A stretch of DNA of 52,551 nt from NCBI GenBank assembly GCA_934661005.1, contig CAKUIK010000011.1:1-52551 (forward strand), read 5' to 3'. This stretch comes from an uncultured Slackia sp. (lineage in GTDB: Bacteria; Actinomycetota; Coriobacteriia; Coriobacteriales; Eggerthellaceae). A program made the position numbers and the translations under genes. The stretch's first letter is position 1. Each line of letters begins with the position of its first letter. The notes under the pieces were generated by a model. The model worked only from the letters and a program-made list of their open reading frames with translations, did not search any database and had not been told where the DNA came from. Shown piece after piece: positions 27,301-35,917 of this stretch.

Positions 27301-30300
27301 TGGTGTCCCGCTTGCCCTTGATGGTGACAGTAACCCTATCGGTAACCGGGTTCACCTTCAGGGTGCCGTACTCAGGCTCAGAGAAAATATAGTTGTCTGC
27401 GCTCGTATTGGCATTAAGCGTGTAGGCATAGGTGTTCTTTGCCTCGCCAACGTTGGTGATAGCGCCGGTGTAGGTAAAGGTCGCGCCCTCGCCCTCGGCG
27501 AAGCCGTTCACGGACTCCATCTCGTGCTTGACGTGCTCCTTGCCGTTGTAGGTCCACTCGCCAGAAGCAGACTTCATGGTAACGGTGGCCTTGTCAATGA
27601 CGAGAGAGCCATTCTCGGTCTTGACCTCGAACTCGCTCGTAACATCATTGCCCTGGGCGTCGGTCACCACAGCGGTGCCGGTGATATTGTTGGAGTAGGT
27701 ACCCGCGTTGGTCTGGATCGGGTCCTCGGTGGTAAGGCCAGAGACGGTATACGTGTTGCCCTCGACCACGAACTCATTGTTCTCGACGCCAGTGGCGGAG
27801 TACTGCTTGCCATCGTAGGTAGCGGCGGTGGAGTTGGCCTTGACCGTGATCTCGTACTTGGCGTCACGGTTGGCGACGGTCAGCGTACCCTCGGTCTTGG
27901 TGATGTTGTAGTTATCGGCATTGGTGCCTTCGTTCAGCGTGTAGCTGAAGGCGTTAGCGCTCGAGCCGACAACGGTCTGGGATCCAGAGAAGGTATAGGT
28001 CGCGCCCTCGCCCTCGGCGAAGCCGGAAATCACAAGCGGAGTCTCGCTCTCGCCGCCATTTTTGTTCGTGAGGGCCGTACCGTCGTAGGGCTTGGTGAGG
28101 TTGGCGGACTTCAAGGTCACGTCAGCCTTGGAAATGTCAACGCAACCGTCGGTCACCTTGAAGGTGACATTCTTGAAGTTGGTTGTATCTGCGTTGGAGA
28201 ACTTACCGGTCAGGCCCATCTCGGTTTTGCCAGCATCGGTGCGGGCAACCTTGCTATTGCCAGAGAACACAACTTTGTCCAGCGTGTAGTATTTATTGTC
28301 AGACGCAAAGGTATAGCCCTCGGCCGTAAGCTCTTTGCCGTTGTAGGTACCGATTACGGTGTTGCCAACAATAGTGACCGTTACAGGGGCCGTAATGGGG
28401 TCAACTGTCAGCGTGCCCTCGGATTTTGTAATAGTGTAGTTGCCGTTCTCGCCCTCGGTCGCACCGCCGGTGAGCTCATAAGTGAAGGTGTTGTCACTCG
28501 AGCCAGCGTTGGTCTGGGAACCGAACACCTGAGCCGTGAAGCCCTGTCCAGCAACAAAGCCTTCGCCAGAAACGGTAACGTTGCTGTTGGTGAGCGCAGT
28601 GCCGTCGTAGGGCTTTTCATCGGTTGCGGAAGTCAGGGTGACCTCGCGCGGGGTGACGGTCACAGAACCGTCTTCAACGATCTCAAAGGTGACGTTGGAG
28701 AAGTTCTTGTTGACGTTAGTGAACTGACCAGCCGTAAGGCCCATATTCGTAGTGCCAGCATTGGTGCGTACCGCGGTGGCGGTGCCACTGAAGGCGAAGT
28801 CTGTTTCGGCCGCAGGGTAGAGCCTGGACTCCTGGCCGTCGACAGTCACGCCGGCAACGGCGAAGCCAGAGGCGCTCTTCTCGGTGCCGTCGTACTTCTG
28901 GGAGTTCTTGTTGCCCCTGATTTTAACGACAACGGCGACTTGCGAAGCAGTGACCTCGAGGGTACCCGGCTTGGTGGTGATGTTGTAGTTCTCAGCCTTC
29001 GTATTGCCCTTGAGCACGTACGCGTCAATCACGTTGCTGGAACTACCAACCTCAAGCTGACTGCCAGAAACAGTCACGGAGCCCAAACCCTCATCGCCAA
29101 CAAAAGCACCGTTAGTGATGTCGTAACCATTGTTAGTCAGAGCGGTGCCGTTGTACGGCTGATTATCGCTTTTTGCTGTGAGTTCAATGTCAACGGGCTC
29201 AACAACGAGCTTCTCGGTACCAGTAACGTAGTTGCCCTCACCATAGTTCGCAGGAGAAGAGACACGGACATTCACAATTCCGTACTCGCCGACATTCACG
29301 GCATAGACCTCGTTGCGGTCGGTGGTCCAGTTGCCGTCAGCCTTTTGATACTCAATCACCAGATTGTTGCCGTTGGCGTCGGTAGCGGTAGCCTCGCCCG
29401 CAACATGGTTCCCGCCGTTGTAGGTCTCCTCGACATCTGTCGTTTTAAGAGTCACGTATTTAGAGATGTCGCCAGTGCTCACGACAAGAGAGCCGTAGCG
29501 CTTGTCGATGTTGTAGTTCTGCTCTTTGGCGTTACTCCAATCGTAATCAAAAGAATTGTCCTTAGTTCCGACACTCTTGATCGAAGCGAAATCCTTATAG
29601 GTAACGCTCTCGCCGTTGGCGAAGCCATCGGAGCTGGGGTCGACATTCACATTTTGCCAATCATGGTCCTGGCCATCGTAGGTGAAGCTCCGAGACTCAG
29701 AGACAAGCGTCACGTTACGCTTAGCAATGATGAGCTTGCCGTTGGTAGGCGTTAACTTAACGAGCTCAGTGACATCATTGCCCTTTTCGTCAAGCACCTT
29801 GGCCTCGGAGAGGTCGATAGCGTTCTCGTAATCGCCGGCATCCTTCTTAGTAGGATTAGAGGTAGCCACTCCTTCGAGCTTATAAGTAACCAAGCCATTC
29901 TTGGTATTGAAGGTAAGACTGCCGGTGGTAAAGCCAGTTGCGCTATGGTCTTCTCCGTCATATTTGGCATCCGCAGAGTTGGCGGTAATCTTTATCTCGT
30001 GCTTCTCAGCCTCGCTGGGCTCGTTAATTTTCAGTTTCCCATTGGCGATATGCACATCATAGTTCTCGGAGTTAGTACCATCCTTATAAGAGATGTTCGA
30101 GACGGTATTCTCGTATTCGCCCGGAAGGATAGCATCTTCTTTCCAGGTGAAGGTTTCCTTGCCTGCAAAGCCTTCGCCATCAATAAAGTCATCGTCCTCG
30201 TCAGCATGGGCAGGATCAAGATACTTGCTCTTGTCATTAAGGTCACCCTTGCGAACGAGCGGAGCACCATCGTAATTCTTTTGACCGTCAGGGGTGATGC

Positions 30301-33300
30301 GCCAAATCTGACGCTTGCCAATGTTGAGCTCACCGTCTGTGACTTCGAACTTCACTTGGGTGTAGTTCCTTGCCGCATCGCCAGAAAGCGAGAACTGGGT
30401 GTCTTTCAATCCCATCATATATGTATTGGCATTGGTGCCGGAAACGGACGCCGTGCCAGCAAACGCAACATCACTCGCAGCAACGCCGGTCGGCAGCGTA
30501 GTTTCGACGATGTCATAACCCTCGACGGTCTGCTCTTCACCATTGTATTTCTCGCCGCCCTTGTGGCCAGTAATGGTGATAGTAACCTCATCGGTAACGG
30601 GGCTAATATGCAAATTGCCAGGGTTCGCCTCGGTAACAATATAGTTTTTGTCGGTGCTCACTTTGCCCACGGTGCCGTCGGCAAACGTGTAGGCATAGTC
30701 GCCAACGTTGGTACCTTTGCCGCCATTGAGCGTAACATCGTCGAAGGAAGCACTCGTTCCTTCGGACAGATTAGTCGCGTATCCGTCGACGCTTTGCTCA
30801 GAACCGTTATAGGTCTTGGTATCGGAATTCGCCGTAAGCGTCACGTTCTTGTAGTAGTAGAACTTGACAACGTTCTGATTTTCGTCAATCGAAAGCTTGA
30901 GGCTTTGGGCATCGTTGCTTACCGCGGTATAACCGCTGAACGATTTAGGCTCGATGTTATTGATGGTTTCGCCGTACTTGCCGAAAGCATTGTCGGTGGC
31001 AAACGGTTTATCAGAACCATTCCAGTAGTATTCAACTTTGTAGTTAACGGTATTCGCCGTGTAGTAGAAATCGATCGAAGCATCGTTACCCACAACGCCC
31101 ATCTTGGCTTCGTTGGATACAGGAGTGTATCCAACGATAGCGATTGGCTCCTGCGTGACCGTTTGGCCTTTCATATATCCGGTAAGGGTCTTAGACGGCG
31201 CAACGGGCGTCGTCGTTCCCTCGAGATAATAGTTCACCTGGATTGACTGGTCGCAGGGCACATATTTGCCGTGATAGAAAACGTTTTCACTTGTCGTAAC
31301 GGGGAAGGTAACCGACTGCGTGCAGGCCTGGTCGGAATACCAACCCATGAACTTGTACTTCGTACCGTTGACAGTCTTCTCCGCCTCAGGAGCCTCGGGA
31401 GCAACAACCTGTGCCACACCATCCTTGACCTCAAGCGTCGAAACTGAGTATTGCTTGTCAAAGCCGGTCGCACCAGGAGACTGAATCCAGAACGTCGCCG
31501 TCACAACTTGCTTAACTTTGATTTCAACTTTGCAGTCGAGATGGTAGCCACTGCTGTTGTTCGAAATTTTATACGGGTGCAGAATAATAGCCTCGACGTC
31601 ATTTTCGGTAATCGAGACGTCCAGATTGTCCTGTATCTCTTTTTTATAGTTGTTGAAAACCTGACTCCAATAGGAGTTGGCGCGCGGCAACGTCCAAGTG
31701 GCACCAGTGGAGCCATCGGGCCAACTTACGACACGGTTCGCAACGTTGTCCCATGTGTTTACGCCGCTAAAAGCAGCGCCGTCAACATTTACTTTGACAT
31801 TAAGGTCGCTGCTTCCGCCAGTCGGGAACCAATCGCCCGCCGAGTTCGAATCAGGATTGTTCGTCGGGCTCTTCAAGAAAAAGAGCTTTGCGTCTTTCTT
31901 TTGAGCGGTCGACTTCGTTACCGTGATATCATGCGTTGCTGTGAGCACTTTGCCCTCGGTGGTAATGGCGGTCGCCGTAATAGTTACTTTTCCTTCAGCC
32001 ACACCAGTCACTTTGCCGCTCGCGTCAATAGTGGCGATGGAGGAATCGCTCGACGTCCATGTGACATCGGATGCGTTCGTGGTGAGCTGTATAGTTTTAA
32101 ACTGGCTGACCGAGCTGGCACCGGAAATAGTAAGGCTTGTAACCGTTTTCGCCGTTACCTCTACCGTAAAGGTTTCGGTTTTATTATCCCAACCCCAGTT
32201 GTCCCAGTTATACACAGAATATTTATGGGTGATAGTTACCGTTCCGGCCTTCTTTCCAGTCACCGTTGCGGTGCTGTTATAGTAGTCGCCCGAAACCGTA
32301 GCGACCGCTTTATCCGAAGACTCCCAGGTGCTATAGCTGCCAGAGCCCTTAATGGTCGTGGTCTCGCCAACCTTAACCGTGTAATCAGCCTTGGCCTTGG
32401 TATTCCCCACCGTTACGGCATTGTCACCGAGCACCGAAAGAAAACCGGAAATGCTATCGAACAGCGAACCGGTGTTGTTTTGCTCGGGAGCTTGCTCATC
32501 GTCGGCATTCGATTCTTCTTTATTGGCGGTACCGTTCGAATCGGCATTGGACGTTTCCTCGGCAGAGGCAGCATCGTTGCCATTTGCCTCGCCAGTGCTG
32601 CCCGATTCGACAGCGGAATCGGTGATAGGTTGCGCAGGGGCGGTAGGCTGCGCAGTAGCTTCGTCTTTTTCAGTTTCAAGGGTGATGGTCACGCCGGCCT
32701 CGAAGGCAGAGGCCTCAATGGCATAAACATCGGCATCGTCGGCAGCAAGGGGCGATTGCTGGCCGCCAACGTTTACGAGCACACGATTCAGCTTGTAGCC
32801 GTTATCGGGTACCACGGTGAATTTGAAATCGGCGCCCGCAGGCACGGTGACCTTAGTTGCGGGCAGGCTGATAACGGCTTCAGTTCCGTCGGCCTTTTTG
32901 ATGGATGCGTTGTTCAGCTCAAGCGCGATGTCGTATTCAGATTTCGCCTGAGCAACATCGGTTGAAGCTGCCTTGTTCGCAGAAGGCTGCGTCGCAGGCT
33001 GCTCGCTCGGCGCTGCAACGTTTGACGAAGCAGCCGAATTCGTATCGGCGGCCTGATTGGCGGCAGAAGCTTCAACCGCTTGCTCGCTCGATGCCGACTC
33101 CGCCTGCTGCGTGGCAGACCCATCGGTCGCGCCCGTCGCGCCTTCCTGCGTTTGTGCGACCTCGCTTTGCGCGGCGGTGTCGTCGTTCGCGAACACCTCA
33201 GCCGGGTTTACTGCAGGCCAACCAAAGCCCAACAGAACAACCGACAACACCACCGAAAGGGCCTTGTGCCCAAACGAATAGCGGTCGGCCAGGCTTGTGA

Positions 33301-33340
33301 CCGTCTTGGTCTTTTGAGCCTTCTTCGTTTTCTCATTCAT
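21335..33340 (-). CDS. Giant (4001 residues) MBG-repeat cell-surface protein
   Basis: The signal peptide (about 22-51) is followed by an Ala/Gln/Ser-rich stretch with Glu (52-300). Two Ig-like Big_2-type domains follow (about 320-475), then a segment with a GW-like motif near 660-690 and a MucBP-like pair (about 698-830). Then come 35 tandem MBG-type domains (from about 832 to 3873), most containing Y-[DN]-G. A Pro/Val linker follows, then one membrane helix (about 3939-3959) preceded by HCWVHW and followed by RRG. No LPXTG motif was found, so the helix is the anchor. Likely role: adhesin or cell-surface scaffold; the ligand is unknown. I start at ATG 33340 with a GGTGGA site five bases ahead; the frame extends to 33454 without a good site. 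The five large antisense open frames across it are shadows of its repeats. Confidence 0.93.
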   Translation of the reverse strand: MNEKTKKAQKTKTVTSLADRYSFGHKALSVVLSVVLLGFGWPAVNPAEVFANDDTAAQSEVAQTQEGATGATDGSATQQAESASSEQAVEASAANQAADTNSAASSNVAAPSEQPATQPSANKAASTDVAQAKSEYDIALELNNASIKKADGTEAVISLPATKVTVPAGADFKFTVVPDNGYKLNRVLVNVGGQQSPLAADDADVYAIEASAFEAGVTITLETEKDEATAQPTAPAQPITDSAVESGSTGEANGNDAASAEETSNADSNGTANKEESNADDEQAPEQNNTGSLFDSISGFLSVLGDNAVTVGNTKAKADYTVKVGETTTIKGSGSYSTWESSDKAVATVSGDYYNSTATVTGKKAGTVTITHKYSVYNWDNWGWDNKTETFTVEVTAKTVTSLTISGASSVSQFKTIQLTTNASDVTWTSSDSSIATIDASGKVTGVAEGKVTITATAITTEGKVLTATHDITVTKSTAQKKDAKLFFLKSPTNNPDSNSAGDWFPTGGSSDLNVKVNVDGAAFSGVNTWDNVANRVVSWPDGSTGATWTLPRANSYWSQVFNNYKKEIQDNLDVSITENDVEAIILHPYKISNNSSGYHLDCKVEIKVKQVVTATFWIQSPGATGFDKQYSVSTLEVKDGVAQVVAPEAPEAEKTVNGTKYKFMGWYSDQACTQSVTFPVTTSENVFYHGKYVPCDQSIQVNYYLEGTTTPVAPSKTLTGYMKGQTVTQEPIAIVGYTPVSNEAKMGVVGNDASIDFYYTANTVNYKVEYYWNGSDKPFATDNAFGKYGETINNIEPKSFSGYTAVSNDAQSLKLSIDENQNVVKFYYYKNVTLTANSDTKTYNGSEQSVDGYATNLSEGTSASFDDVTLNGGKGTNVGDYAYTFADGTVGKVSTDKNYIVTEANPGNLHISPVTDEVTITITGHKGGEKYNGEEQTVEGYDIVETTLPTGVAASDVAFAGTASVSGTNANTYMMGLKDTQFSLSGDAARNYTQVKFEVTDGELNIGKRQIWRITPDGQKNYDGAPLVRKGDLNDKSKYLDPAHADEDDDFIDGEGFAGKETFTWKEDAILPGEYENTVSNISYKDGTNSENYDVHIANGKLKINEPSEAEKHEIKITANSADAKYDGEDHSATGFTTGSLTFNTKNGLVTYKLEGVATSNPTKKDAGDYENAIDLSEAKVLDEKGNDVTELVKLTPTNGKLIIAKRNVTLVSESRSFTYDGQDHDWQNVNVDPSSDGFANGESVTYKDFASIKSVGTKDNSFDYDWSNAKEQNYNIDKRYGSLVVSTGDISKYVTLKTTDVEETYNGGNHVAGEATATDANGNNLVIEYQKADGNWTTDRNEVYAVNVGEYGIVNVRVSSPANYGEGNYVTGTEKLVVEPVDIELTAKSDNQPYNGTALTNNGYDITNGAFVGDEGLGSVTVSGSQLEVGSSSNVIDAYVLKGNTKAENYNITTKPGTLEVTASQVAVVVKIRGNKNSQKYDGTEKSASGFAVAGVTVDGQESRLYPAAETDFAFSGTATAVRTNAGTTNMGLTAGQFTNVNKNFSNVTFEIVEDGSVTVTPREVTLTSATDEKPYDGTALTNSNVTVSGEGFVAGQGFTAQVFGSQTNAGSSDNTFTYELTGGATEGENGNYTITKSEGTLTVDPITAPVTVTIVGNTVIGTYNGKELTAEGYTFASDNKYYTLDKVVFSGNSKVARTDAGKTEMGLTGKFSNADTTNFKNVTFKVTDGCVDISKADVTLKSANLTKPYDGTALTNKNGGESETPLVISGFAEGEGATYTFSGSQTVVGSSANAFSYTLNEGTNADNYNITKTEGTLTVANRDAKYEITVKANSTAATYDGKQYSATGVENNEFVVEGNTYTVSGLTTEDPIQTNAGTYSNNITGTAVVTDAQGNDVTSEFEVKTENGSLVIDKATVTMKSASGEWTYNGKEHVKHEMESVNGFAEGEGATFTYTGAITNVGEAKNTYAYTLNANTSADNYIFSEPEYGTLKVNPVTDRVTVTIKGKRDTKPYNGSEQFVTGYEFISNNSLYTQDSVKFTGDATAKGTAVGTYNMNLAATQFSNISENFSNVEFVVEDGWLKIKGGEIDQNGVEWTLNNLQKKYDGNTYAAGTATAKDKFGNSLTVEYSTDGEKWTTDPNTITAKNYSDSKLVWLRATGSNYAKGEYAYSDEPEQLIIGKRLLTMTSASDGKAYDGTPLKRNAQSDVAVTRDGFVDREGATYDITGSQMEAGSSENTFTYELNEGTLAENYQIVLVPGTLTVTANENEVVVSIQGKHDAKEYNGQSQSVEGYEIVSISNDKYTSSDFGLATEGEAKAERTDEGTTYMGLTSSDFVNKSGNFTNVTFQVTDGYITITPKDVKTGENMTVEAPADVTYNGQPQQEKPLVKDGEKTLIEGTDYTLSYSSDTTNAGAVTVTVTGKGNYSGSVDVTYQILKRPVTLTSATDSKPYDGTALTRPNVTVAGSGFVDGEVTNIRATGSVTTVAEGEVVNTIDYDEGVNFKVGNYDITKNEGKLSITALSAEDGLTITPNNVEYTYNAEPHSAGAATATASVVCTNVSLEYRVKGSPDAEWRSNVSEITAINAGTVTIEVRASAANYTGYKYAEQTLTINKRDVELTSASASKVYDGTALTKDWVDMGSNRADTGFIRSDLAGDGRVHATGSQTAVGTSDNTISYQLKEGAASNYNILPNKLGTLTVTAQSIVPDPENPESYTGATISNPSDSVYNGEEHKWTPEVKDAEGNALVEGTDYTVSYDTSDFIDAKTITVTITGKGNYTGTATKTYKITPAPLTVNAESDSKVYDGEALIAGAEIKGLVGDEKATAKTEGSQTEVGSSANKVVGIEWGTAKEGNYYIQSQNDGTLTVTGKSIATSDMTIGALSDVVYSGTEQAQKPEVKDGEKTLVEGTDYDLTFSADKTNVGTVTVTVTGKGNYIGTATRTYQITPATLTVTTSSDSKTYDGDALTAGGSISGFVNGETADFKTTGTQTKVGSSTNTYAIDWTAAGNTAKQGNYTISENLGTLTVTETTDEIVATPGSYSGTYDGQAHGVDVTVTGLPEGYSVKNAVSYATATDVTDGVTASVDELVVVNAQGEDVTANLKITKGTGTIKITPATLKVTTYGAKAEYDGSALTADGKVTGFVNNEAATFTTTGSQTEVGSSTNYYAIDWNDTAKESNYTIEEELGTLEVTQNQTSIMVIPQGGSKPYDGTALTGAGVTTYGLPAGYTLTATTKGSVTNVGGTTAEVDTYSIKNAAGEDVTDQFGNVFTGKATLQVTKRPVTVASASASKVYDGTALTKHEASVTEGALVTGESFTYVFSGEQTTVGSTSNAYIVKAGANTDLNNYEITKANGTLTVTAQSINPTDPTPDAYTGVEVDSPSDVTYDANEHKWAPTVIGKDKNELIEGTNYDVTYSTDDFTNVTGVITVTITGKGNYTGTVTRTYQITPASVALSSNSHEFTYTGEPQGDATVNVSGAAELFQSQVSDLKATGSVTTVADGVVDNPISYTWKDGFTASNYNIATELGKLSIKAKSIVPTDTNGMKVTAPSDKVYAGAEQKFVPVVTDGEKTLVEGVDYVVSYTGTNGEAKADFTNVTGSITVTVTGMGNYAGSIAQSYQITPKPYTVVTAGATKVYNGTGIVGADLEGNAVEGLVSDSDAAFVVTGEQPGVGSSTNTYELTFASEQMAENYTLASEQLGTLTVTENADEIVVTTTGGTFTYDGQAHGATVSVSELPEGYTLEKAESSASATNVADGTVVATADTLVIRNAQGKDVTDKLKIRKIDGEIQITPAPLSIETGSATKTYDGSALTNATLKVDGLVAGDVVTGRTTGSQTEVGSSENTYTLTWGEVDSENYEISEQLGVLTVEAAVAPVVPGSQQPDGPVVVPPTTPEPAGPVDVVADALEGAYETVTGDKAAEEQIYDSENPLGKEQAAHCWVHWYMILVMILTALYGVAVWLRRGNHTRKLKNDMNNILGGGDDGKDPNGSPVATSHPAGMEA

Positions 33341-33686
33341 TTCAATCCACCCCATCAACCGTTTGCCTTCGATCGGTTGCTTTACCATTTTCGGCGGCAC
33401 ATGCGCCCTTCCCCAAACAAAGCGTTGTGTCCAATTTTGGACCAGGGGTGGCACATGGCACTACCTAATCGGGATAATTTTACCACTAAAGTAAATCTAC
33501 GTATACAACACAAAAGAATCGGCTGCCTCCATAATGCCTGCTCATTGAGCCGCTCTGACAAATTTACAAATTGTTTCAATTCTTGTTTCATTTACGACCT
33601 ACGCAGGTGTTTCACATTGCCCGCCCGTCCAAATACGAGAAGCCATTCAAGGCTCCTCTTCAAATTCGGAAAACGACCGTCGAATC
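33341..33686. other. Leader and promoter region of the giant surface-protein gene
   Basis: No gene is seen. The region is clearly AT-richer than its flanks. On the minus strand an extended -10 (TGG-TAAAAT, plus-strand 33477-33485) could start a transcript with a leader of about 130 bases. Within that leader is the palindrome GTCCAATTTTGGAC (33429-33442). A TTGTCA lies at 33557-33562 on the minus strand but is not at a good distance from a -10. Upstream, 33563-33600 is very AT-rich. Confidence 0.45.
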
Positions 33687-33728
33687 CAGGCATTGCGCCT
33701 GCACACGCAGGCATTGCGCCCGCACGCG
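33687..33728 (+). repeat. Two-copy 21-base tandem repeat
   Basis: A 21-base unit starting CAGGCATTGCGCC occurs at 33687-33707 and again at 33708-33728, differing at two positions (19 of 21 identical). It lies upstream of the lipoprotein gene, outside any supported coding region. Confidence 0.8.
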
Positions 33729-33792
33729 CAGAAAGCGCCGCCCTCGCGGGCCCAATCGCGAGCCCTTGCAGCCGTCACCGCACCCCACTCAT

Positions 33793-33803
33793 TGGTATAT
33801 ACT
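33793..33803 (+). promoter_or_regulatory. Extended -10 box giving a nearly leaderless transcript
   Basis: TTGGTATATACT contains both an extended -10 (TGGTATATA) and a TATACT hexamer (33798-33803). The start codon of the lipoprotein gene is at 33812, only 8-10 bases on, and it has no ribosome-binding site. The transcript would therefore begin at or within a few bases of the ATG. No -35 was seen. Confidence 0.5.
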
Positions 33804-33811
33804 GACCCTCG

Positions 33812-34768
33812 ATGAAAACGTCTTGCGCAAACCCCGCCCTGCCGCACGCGTCCACATGCGGGGCGCGTCTGTTCACTGCGCTTGCCGCCTTCGCCTTCAC
33901 CCTTCTTTTTGGCGCAAGCCTTTCCGGCTGCGGCCAGGCCAACCAGGCAGAAGGCGCCGCGTTTTCCCCTGCAACAAGCATCACGCCCGCAGCATTCAAC
34001 GCCCAGGCCGCCACCGGCGACGGCGCCGCGAGCATCGACACAAGCCAAACCGCGAGCGGCTTCGTGGGAGCCTGTGCCACAAACGACGCGCACCTGAAAT
34101 TCCAAATCACGCAAGGCGATTACAGCGCGAACTACGACCTGCCGAGCAACGGCACGCCCATCGTATGCCCGCTCACCTTCGGCAATGGCGCCTACACCTT
34201 CCGCATTATGTTGAACACGCAGGAAAACAACTACGTGGAGCTTTACCGCGCCACGGCCGATGTTTCGCTCGAAAGCGAGTTCGCGCCTTTCATAAGGCCT
34301 AACGTGTATTGCGATTTCAACGAGGAAAGCGCGTGCGTGAAAAAGGCCCGCGAGCTCGTTGCGAACGCGACGAACGAGGCCGAGGCACTCGAGGCCGTAT
34401 GCGCATGGATCGTCGACAACGTATCGTATGACGACGCGAAAGCCGCGCAGCTGAAGAGCGCGACCGGATATGTGCCCAGCCCCGACGAAACGCTCGCGAG
34501 CGGCACGGGCATCTGCTTCGATTACGCGAGCCTGGGCGCGGCCATGCTGCGCAGCCAAGGCATTCCCACCAAAATCGTCACGGGATACGTTTCGCCGGGC
34601 GATATCTATCACGCATGGATCATGGTGTATATCGACGGCACATGGAAAAGCGCTCAATTCAGAGTTGATCCAAACACATGGAGCCGCGTCGATTTGACCT
34701 TCGCAGCAAGCGGAGGCGGTGAAAACGTGGGCAACGGCGAGAGCTATACCGACCGATTTGTGTACTAG
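33812..34768 (+). CDS. Transglutaminase-like surface lipoprotein
   Basis: A 318-residue lipoprotein. The signal peptide (1-39) ends in LSGC with the lipidated Cys at 40. After a Thr/Ala/Gln spacer and a beta-rich domain (about 85-165), the transglutaminase-like domain covers about 175-295. The triad is complete: Cys235 in GTGICFDYAS, His267 in YHAWI, and Asp286 in RVDPN. Such domains cleave or link peptides; in Gram-positives they are usually thought to be proteases or wall-modifying enzymes. It precedes the pilus-like operon and may be the first gene of the same transcript. Neighbourhood suggests an envelope function for the pilus system, but this is inference. The start lacks a ribosome-binding site (see promoter). 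Confidence 0.9.
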   Translation: MKTSCANPALPHASTCGARLFTALAAFAFTLLFGASLSGCGQANQAEGAAFSPATSITPAAFNAQAATGDGAASIDTSQTASGFVGACATNDAHLKFQITQGDYSANYDLPSNGTPIVCPLTFGNGAYTFRIMLNTQENNYVELYRATADVSLESEFAPFIRPNVYCDFNEESACVKKARELVANATNEAEALEAVCAWIVDNVSYDDAKAAQLKSATGYVPSPDETLASGTGICFDYASLGAAMLRSQGIPTKIVTGYVSPGDIYHAWIMVYIDGTWKSAQFRVDPNTWSRVDLTFAASGGGENVGNGESYTDRFVY

Positions 34769-34855
34769 GTGCCGGCAAAAAATTCGCTCTGGTGCCCCCA
34801 CCGCAGGCAAAACGTGGGACAATACGAGCGTTATATGAGGAAACGAGGAGATGCG

Positions 34856-35908
34856 ATGGCAGATAAACTCTTGGAAAGCAGCGCCATTAGCGCGTTTTGC
34901 TCAAGCGTGGCAACCATGCTCGCTGCAGGCGTGCAAACCGACGAAGCGGTGCACATGCTTTCGGAAAATCGCGCGGAATCGCAGTTCAAGCGCGTGTGCG
35001 ACGAGGTGTATTCGCACCTGGTTGCCGGTGAGACCCTTTCGGAATCGATGCAGGCGGCGGGGGCTTTTCCCGCCTACGCCGTAGAAATGGTGCGCGTGGG
35101 CGAAGCGTCGGGCCGCACCGAGCGCGTGCTGCGCAGCCTTGGCTCGTATTACGACAGCGAGAGGCGATCGTTCGCGAAACTGCAAAACGCAGTTGGCTAC
35201 CCGGCGGCGCTGCTGTGCGTAATGAGCATCATTTTAGCATTCACCGTCATTTGGATTTTGCCCATCTTCTCGAAGACCTACGACAATATCGCGGGTTCTC
35301 TGACAAGCGGGTCGTTTTCGATGGTGGGCGTTTCCGTCGCCATTGGCTGGATCGCGCTTATCGTAGTGCTCGCAGCCACCATCGCCGCGCTCGTTTTATG
35401 GGGGCTTTCCCATAACGAAAGCGGGCGCATGCGCGTCGCGAAGCTGTTCGAAAAATTCCCCGCAACGCGCCAGGCCATGTATCAAATAGCCTTGTCGCGC
35501 TTCACCAACGCGCTTGCGGCGTTCGTCGCGAGCGGCGTGCAGGAAGAAGAGGCGCTGCGCCAAGCCATAGCGACGGTCGACCATGAAACCCTTATGCCGA
35601 AGCTGCAGGCCACGCTCACGAGCATGACCGATTTGGACAACCCGCGCAGCTTGGGCCAGGCCATTGTGGAAAACGAAGTGTTCGAACCCGTATACGGCCG
35701 CATGCTTTTGGTGTACACGCGCTCGGGCTCGACCGACGAAGTTCTGCGCAACCTTTCCGACATTTTCTTCGAAGACGCGAACGCGCAAATCGATGCCGCC
35801 ATCGACAGCGTCGAGCCGACGCTCGCCGCATTCCTTACCGTGGCAGTTGGCGCCACGCTCATCGCCGTTATGCTGCCGCTCATCGGCATCATGGGATCGA
35901 TTGCGTAA
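34856..35908 (+). CDS. GspF/PilC-type platform membrane protein
   Basis: A 350-residue inner-membrane platform protein of type II secretion/type IV pilus systems. It has the two T2SS-F domains. In the first (about 10-115) VGEASGRTERVLRSL fits the family motif, followed by helices near 117-140 and 163-188. The second runs from about 205 to 320 with the final helix at 325-348. The usual PilC length is near 400, so this is a short form. It should work with the PilT-like ATPase at 37737-38810. Start ATG 34856 follows GAGGAG by five bases; the longer frame to 34769 and an out-of-frame ATG at 34851 are less likely. It is the first gene of a tight six-gene set. Confidence 0.9.
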   Translation: MADKLLESSAISAFCSSVATMLAAGVQTDEAVHMLSENRAESQFKRVCDEVYSHLVAGETLSESMQAAGAFPAYAVEMVRVGEASGRTERVLRSLGSYYDSERRSFAKLQNAVGYPAALLCVMSIILAFTVIWILPIFSKTYDNIAGSLTSGSFSMVGVSVAIGWIALIVVLAATIAALVLWGLSHNESGRMRVAKLFEKFPATRQAMYQIALSRFTNALAAFVASGVQEEEALRQAIATVDHETLMPKLQATLTSMTDLDNPRSLGQAIVENEVFEPVYGRMLLVYTRSGSTDEVLRNLSDIFFEDANAQIDAAIDSVEPTLAAFLTVAVGATLIAVMLPLIGIMGSIA

Positions 35909-35917
35909 GGCCGCGCC

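Noticed and set aside
21146..33300. Long plus-strand open frames (up to about 860 codons) across the giant surface gene
   Set aside because: They are mirror frames of the repetitive minus-strand gene; they have no ribosome-binding sites, and their products are low-complexity Arg/Gly/Val/Leu-rich chains without domains.
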